A program made the translations under genes and the position numbers. From positions 36,040 through 100,039 of the forward strand of contig JBGVCU010000042.1 in NCBI GenBank assembly GCA_045119035.1: 64,000 bases of DNA. The letters run 5' to 3'. Below, in pieces: positions 61,708 through 64,000 of the stretch. The notes under the pieces are model-generated. The model saw only the letters and a list, made by a program, of their open reading frames with translations. It did not search any database and was not told the origin of the DNA. This DNA is from CAYVQA01 sp045119035. Lineage in GTDB: Bacteria; Bacillota_I; Bacilli_A; ML615J-28; CAG-313. Within the stretch, counting starts at the first letter, position 1. Every line of letters begins with the position of its first letter.

Positions 61708-62226
61708 TTATTTCATTAAATCATGTAAATAATTTTGAATATCTTGAATAGTTTTATGTCTAGCTTGAATTTTATTGGCAGAATGATCATTTTTCATAAC
61801 TACTAAACTAGGGATATTTTCACTCTTTAATCCAAGTGTAGTTAATGCATCACTATTTTCTGATTTACTAATATCTAAAACATAAATTTTGCTAGCTTCA
61901 TGATGTTTTCTAGCATAGTTAGCATATTCTAAAATATATCTTTCTACTTCTTCATTTTGACTATTATTAAATGCATCATTAGTACTTGAATCATATACGA
62001 AAATTAAGTACTCATGACTTTCTTCATGATTATGATGATCTCCACTTGCATCTAACATAGTATTATATTCATCAATGTTAATTTCATGAATACGATCAAT
62101 TTTTTTAATTTCAAAAGGTCTAATAATAATTAATAATACACCAATCACAAATAAAGCAGTTAATGTAATTAATAAAATTTTAAATAATAAGTTGTTTTGA
62201 TTATTTTGTTTTTTACTATTTTTCAT
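61708..62226 (-). CDS. Membrane-anchored thioredoxin-fold-like protein without CxxC
   Basis: 172 aa. N-terminal anchor (about 15-38) and an extracytoplasmic domain. YLIFVYDSSTNDAFN occupies the place of the thioredoxin active-site strand, but no CxxC is present; later KIYVLDIS and ENIPSLVVMKND (with the cis-Pro-like position) fit a thioredoxin fold. A His-rich stretch (DHHNHEESHE) precedes it. Function unknown; it cannot do standard disulfide exchange. Monocistronic. Confidence 0.65.
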   Translation of the reverse strand: MKNSKKQNNQNNLLFKILLITLTALFVIGVLLIIIRPFEIKKIDRIHEINIDEYNTMLDASGDHHNHEESHEYLIFVYDSSTNDAFNNSQNEEVERYILEYANYARKHHEASKIYVLDISKSENSDALTTLGLKSENIPSLVVMKNDHSANKIQARHKTIQDIQNYLHDLMK

Positions 62227-62351
62227 AAAGAATTTCTCCTTAATATATATACTGAAGATATTATATCATATTTGTTAAAAAATATCAATTTAAATGTAAT
62301 ACATTTTAAAATAATGCAAACAATATTAATAAATAAAAAGGAGGAATAATA

Positions 62352-62741
62352 ATGCCTAAAATTAAATGTTTAGTTAAAAAATGTACATTCAATAATAAAG
62401 AACTATGTACAAGAAAAAATATTGATGTCGAGTCATGTGATTCTCTTATTAAAGATGAAACTTATTGCGATAGTTTTGTTCCAAAAGATGAATCTACTGC
62501 TATTTATGAGTTTTCCACATTAGACACTAGAGCTGATAGAAATATTGATGTATATTGTAATGCAGTAAATTGTGTTTATGAAAAAAATCAAAGATGTTAT
62601 GCAGACCATATTCAAATTAGTAACTCAAATATCAAATATAAATATGATACTGAATTTGCAAGTGATATTGAGGAAAAAGAAAAAGAAAATCCAAAAGTAT
62701 GTAAAGATACAAAATGTTCAACATTTGAACCTATTGATTAA
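62352..62741 (+). CDS. DUF1540-type double cysteine-cluster protein
   Basis: 129 aa, no signal peptide. Two units of cysteine-rich type: KCLVKKCTFNNKELCTRKNI...C..F and VYCNAVNCVYEKNQRCYADHI, ending in C.DTKCSTFEP. Each has about four cysteines, matching DUF1540, a small metal-binding-looking domain frequent in spore-forming Bacillota. The two units are separated by about 30 residues. Good AGGAGGAATAATA site. Function unknown. Confidence 0.8.
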   Translation: MPKIKCLVKKCTFNNKELCTRKNIDVESCDSLIKDETYCDSFVPKDESTAIYEFSTLDTRADRNIDVYCNAVNCVYEKNQRCYADHIQISNSNIKYKYDTEFASDIEEKEKENPKVCKDTKCSTFEPID

Positions 62742-62743
62742 TT

Positions 62744-62775
62744 AATAATCCCTAATTAAATAGGGATTATTTTCT
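62744..62775 (+). terminator. Terminator after the DUF1540 gene
   Basis: Arms AATAATCCCTA and TAGGGATTATT, then TTTCTTTT. Confidence 0.8.
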
Positions 62776-62834
62776 TTTATATTGTATTTTACTTGCCAAT
62801 TAATAAATTTTTTGATATAATAATAAAGCATTAT

Positions 62835-62908
62835 AGGGGTGTAGTTCAAAGGTAGAGCAGCGGTCTCCAAAACCGTAGATGTGGGTTCGATTCCTACCAC
62901 CCCTGCCA
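62835..62908 (+). tRNA. tRNA-Trp (CCA)
   Basis: Acceptor AGGGGTG pairs with CACCCCT; anticodon loop CTCCAAA gives CCA; T arm GTGGG-TTCGATT-CCTAC; GCCA end is encoded. Confidence 0.95.
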
Positions 62909-62909
62909 T

Positions 62910-62986
62910 GGCGAATGTGGTGAAGCGGTTAACACAGCGGATTGTGGCTCCGTCACGCGTGGGTTCGAATCCCATCATTCGCCCCA
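62910..62986 (+). tRNA. tRNA-His (GUG)
   Basis: Carries the extra 5' G (G-1) opposite C73: acceptor GCGAATG with CATTCGC, anticodon loop TTGTGGC giving GUG, T arm GTGGG-TTCGAAT-CCCAT, CCA encoded. One base after tRNA-Trp. Confidence 0.95.
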
Positions 62987-63000
62987 TTATAGTAAATCAA

Positions 63001-63032
63001 GTTTGATACAGTAAAAGTGTCAAACTTTTTTT
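63001..63032 (+). terminator. Terminator of the tRNA-Trp/His unit
   Basis: An imperfect GTTTGATACA / TGTCAAAC hairpin with a bulge followed by a T run. Confidence 0.6.
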
Positions 63033-63040
63033 GTTTTTCA

Positions 63041-63060
63041 GTGGGTTTAAGTCCCGCCGT
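63041..63060 (+). other. tRNA T-arm-like fragment
   Basis: GTGGG-TTTAAGT-CCCGC looks like the T arm of a tRNA, but no acceptor, D or anticodon arm surrounds it. Possible att-site remnant or chance. Confidence 0.3.
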
Positions 63061-63074
63061 TATGCCTTTTATTT

Positions 63075-63094
63075 GCCCTGTGTGGGCTTTTTTT
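63075..63094 (+). terminator. Short-stem terminator
   Basis: GCCC-TGTGT-GGGC followed by seven T. Confidence 0.5.
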
Positions 63095-63150
63095 CTAGGA
63101 ACACTTTTTCAACCCTTAAATAATAAGCGAACACGTTTGAAGTTTTGGCT

Positions 63151-63223
63151 TTTTAACGATTATAGGGTTTAGGGTATGCAAAAATACTAACCTTTTAACG
63201 ATTACATAACAATTTAACGATTA
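63151..63223 (+). repeat. Three direct repeats TTTAACGATTA
   Basis: Copies at 63151-63162, 63193-63204 and 63213-63223, the first two sharing TTTTAACGATTA. Spacings are 42 and 20 bases. Located between the tRNA cluster and the nucleotidyltransferase; they may be recombinase arm sites, but no integrase is visible in the window. Confidence 0.5.
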
Positions 63224-63325
63224 TTAGAAATCTCAACTTTAAATAACCATATCAATATACTTTTTGGGCGTTTAGTGGTAAAATAAGATAAAAGATAAAT
63301 TAGAATTTGTAAAGGAGAAACAACG

Positions 63326-64000
63326 ATGAAAATTGACGTTAATGAATTGTTTGAAGAACTTGGAAGCCTTTCGCAAGTAGAAGCGATTGCTCTTGGCGGG
63401 TCAAGAGCGACTGGTAGAAATGATGAAAAATCAGATTACGATGTGTATGTGTACATAACAAGCAGTATTGATGAAAATGTGCGAAGAAATATTCTGGAAA
63501 AATACTGCAGATATATGGAAATCGGGAATTCCTTTTGGGAACTTGAAGATGATGTTACCTTAAATGATGGGATTGATATGGACATCATTTACAGAAATAT
63601 GCAGGATTTTGAAGACATGGTTTCCTCTGTTGTAATAGACTGTGTGCCATGTAATGGCTATACCACTTGTATGTGGCATAATCTCATTACCGCTAAAATT
63701 GTAATAGATAAAAATGGAAAACTGAGCGCTCTACAGGAAAAATATCGGATTCCATATCCAAAGAAGCTAAAGGAGAAGATCATATCCAATAATCTAAAGC
63801 TTCTTAGTGGTATGTTACCGTCATTTGATATGCAGATAAAAAAGGCAGAGAATAGAGGGGACCTTGTAAGCGTCAATCATAGGGTTGCTGAATTCCTCGC
63901 AAGTTATTTCGATATTATTTTTGCACTGAATGAGATGACACACCCTGGGGAGAAGAGAATGCAAAGTATTTGTTCTGAGGAATGCAAGATTTTGCCTAAT
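63326..64000 (+). CDS. Nucleotidyltransferase-fold protein (DUF4037-like), cut by window edge
   Basis: First 225 codons, open at position 64000. ALGGSRATGRNDEKSDYDVYVY is the GS...DxD active-site motif of the Pol-beta nucleotidyltransferase fold; FWELEDDVTLNDGIDMDIIY adds the third acidic residue. The middle and C-terminal parts (GYTTCMWHNL, FALNEMTHPGEKR) match DUF4037 proteins as I recall them. The fold transfers nucleotides to small molecules such as aminoglycosides; the substrate is unknown. Excellent AAAGGAGAAACAACG site. Codons such as CTG, GGC, GGG and GAG are far more common than in the neighbours, suggesting recent transfer. Confidence 0.8.
   Translation, partial: MKIDVNELFEELGSLSQVEAIALGGSRATGRNDEKSDYDVYVYITSSIDENVRRNILEKYCRYMEIGNSFWELEDDVTLNDGIDMDIIYRNMQDFEDMVSSVVIDCVPCNGYTTCMWHNLITAKIVIDKNGKLSALQEKYRIPYPKKLKEKIISNNLKLLSGMLPSFDMQIKKAENRGDLVSVNHRVAEFLASYFDIIFALNEMTHPGEKRMQSICSEECKILPN

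Noticed and set aside
62742..62987. Open frame on the minus strand with GFEPTRDG and GIEPTSTVLETAALPLNYTP
   Set aside because: It is the antisense reading of the tRNA-Trp and tRNA-His genes, a well-known false protein.
63001..63095. A tmRNA or further tRNA gene after tRNA-His
   Set aside because: Only a T-arm-like hairpin is present; no partner arms or resume frame were found.
63658..63876. Minus-strand frame of 72 codons inside the nucleotidyltransferase region
   Set aside because: Antisense to a clear conserved coding frame and without ribosome site or recognisable sequence.

Overview
The window looks like the chromosome of a low-GC, AT-rich Gram-positive bacterium (Bacillota, Bacilli/Erysipelotrichia-like grade). 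Evidence for this: T-box leaders before pheS, trpS and tyrS, an Spx protein, an spx–yjbK–relQ–nadK–rluD gene order like the B. subtilis yjb region, AGGAGG/AGGTGA ribosome sites, CCA-encoding tRNA genes, many lipobox lipoproteins and no outer-membrane genes. MurC indicates a peptidoglycan wall, so it is not a mycoplasma. CotD-like and CotH-like proteins hint at spores but do not prove them. The species is not identified.

1-7.7 kb: a K+ uptake operon (ktrB, ktrA cut by the edge), EF-P divergent from ispH, then a modular family of small lipoproteins with one decayed copy, and a CDF metal exporter. 7.7-26.8 kb: mostly housekeeping genes: pheST, a CotD-like protein, clpP, rluD-nadK-relQ, a CYTH protein, spx, degV, an amidohydrolase, trpS, udk, an M20 hydrolase, tyrS, a CcpA-like regulator, CotH and murC. 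26.9-28.1 kb: an acyltransferase gene broken by one in-frame TAA.

28.2-42.2 kb: a ten-gene minus-strand operon, rbsK-lacI-permease-permease-binding protein-nucleoside hydrolase-881 aa repeat protein-three beta-propeller lipoproteins. A strong promoter, a 28-bp LacI-type palindrome and a cre-like site lie in front of it. A divergent operon (42.4-45.0 kb) encodes membrane proteins and an ABC ATPase without the usual C-terminal domain; it may supply the ATPase that the importer lacks. The operon contents suggest capture of a glycan or riboside outside the cell, import, hydrolysis and phosphorylation of ribose.

45.0-61.2 kb: a uracil-type permease behind what looks like a UTP-sensing, pyrBI-style attenuator with a 22-codon leader peptide; a MITE-like element inserted in a bidirectional terminator; GltS-like and YfcC-like carriers; a DedA/VTT-PlsC-zinc-ribbon fusion and a related acyltransferase; a small kinase-like protein; cardiolipin synthase; an ABC-2 (DUF990) exporter and a MATE pump. 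61.3-64.0 kb: tRNA-Glu, tRNA-Ser, a thioredoxin-like protein, a DUF1540 protein, tRNA-Trp and tRNA-His, and then a block with different base and codon use carrying a nucleotidyltransferase, probably the edge of an acquired island.

Most interesting points: the pyrBI-like leader (46.40-46.57 kb), the MITE with its RBS-hiding inverted repeat (47.1-47.46 kb), the acyltransferase family with zinc ribbons including the DedA fusion, the riboside/propeller operon with its regulatory region, and two genes (M20 hydrolase, murC) whose apparent GTG starts sit inside the Shine-Dalgarno sequence and may start at ATT. All calls are made by reading the sequence; no database search was run.
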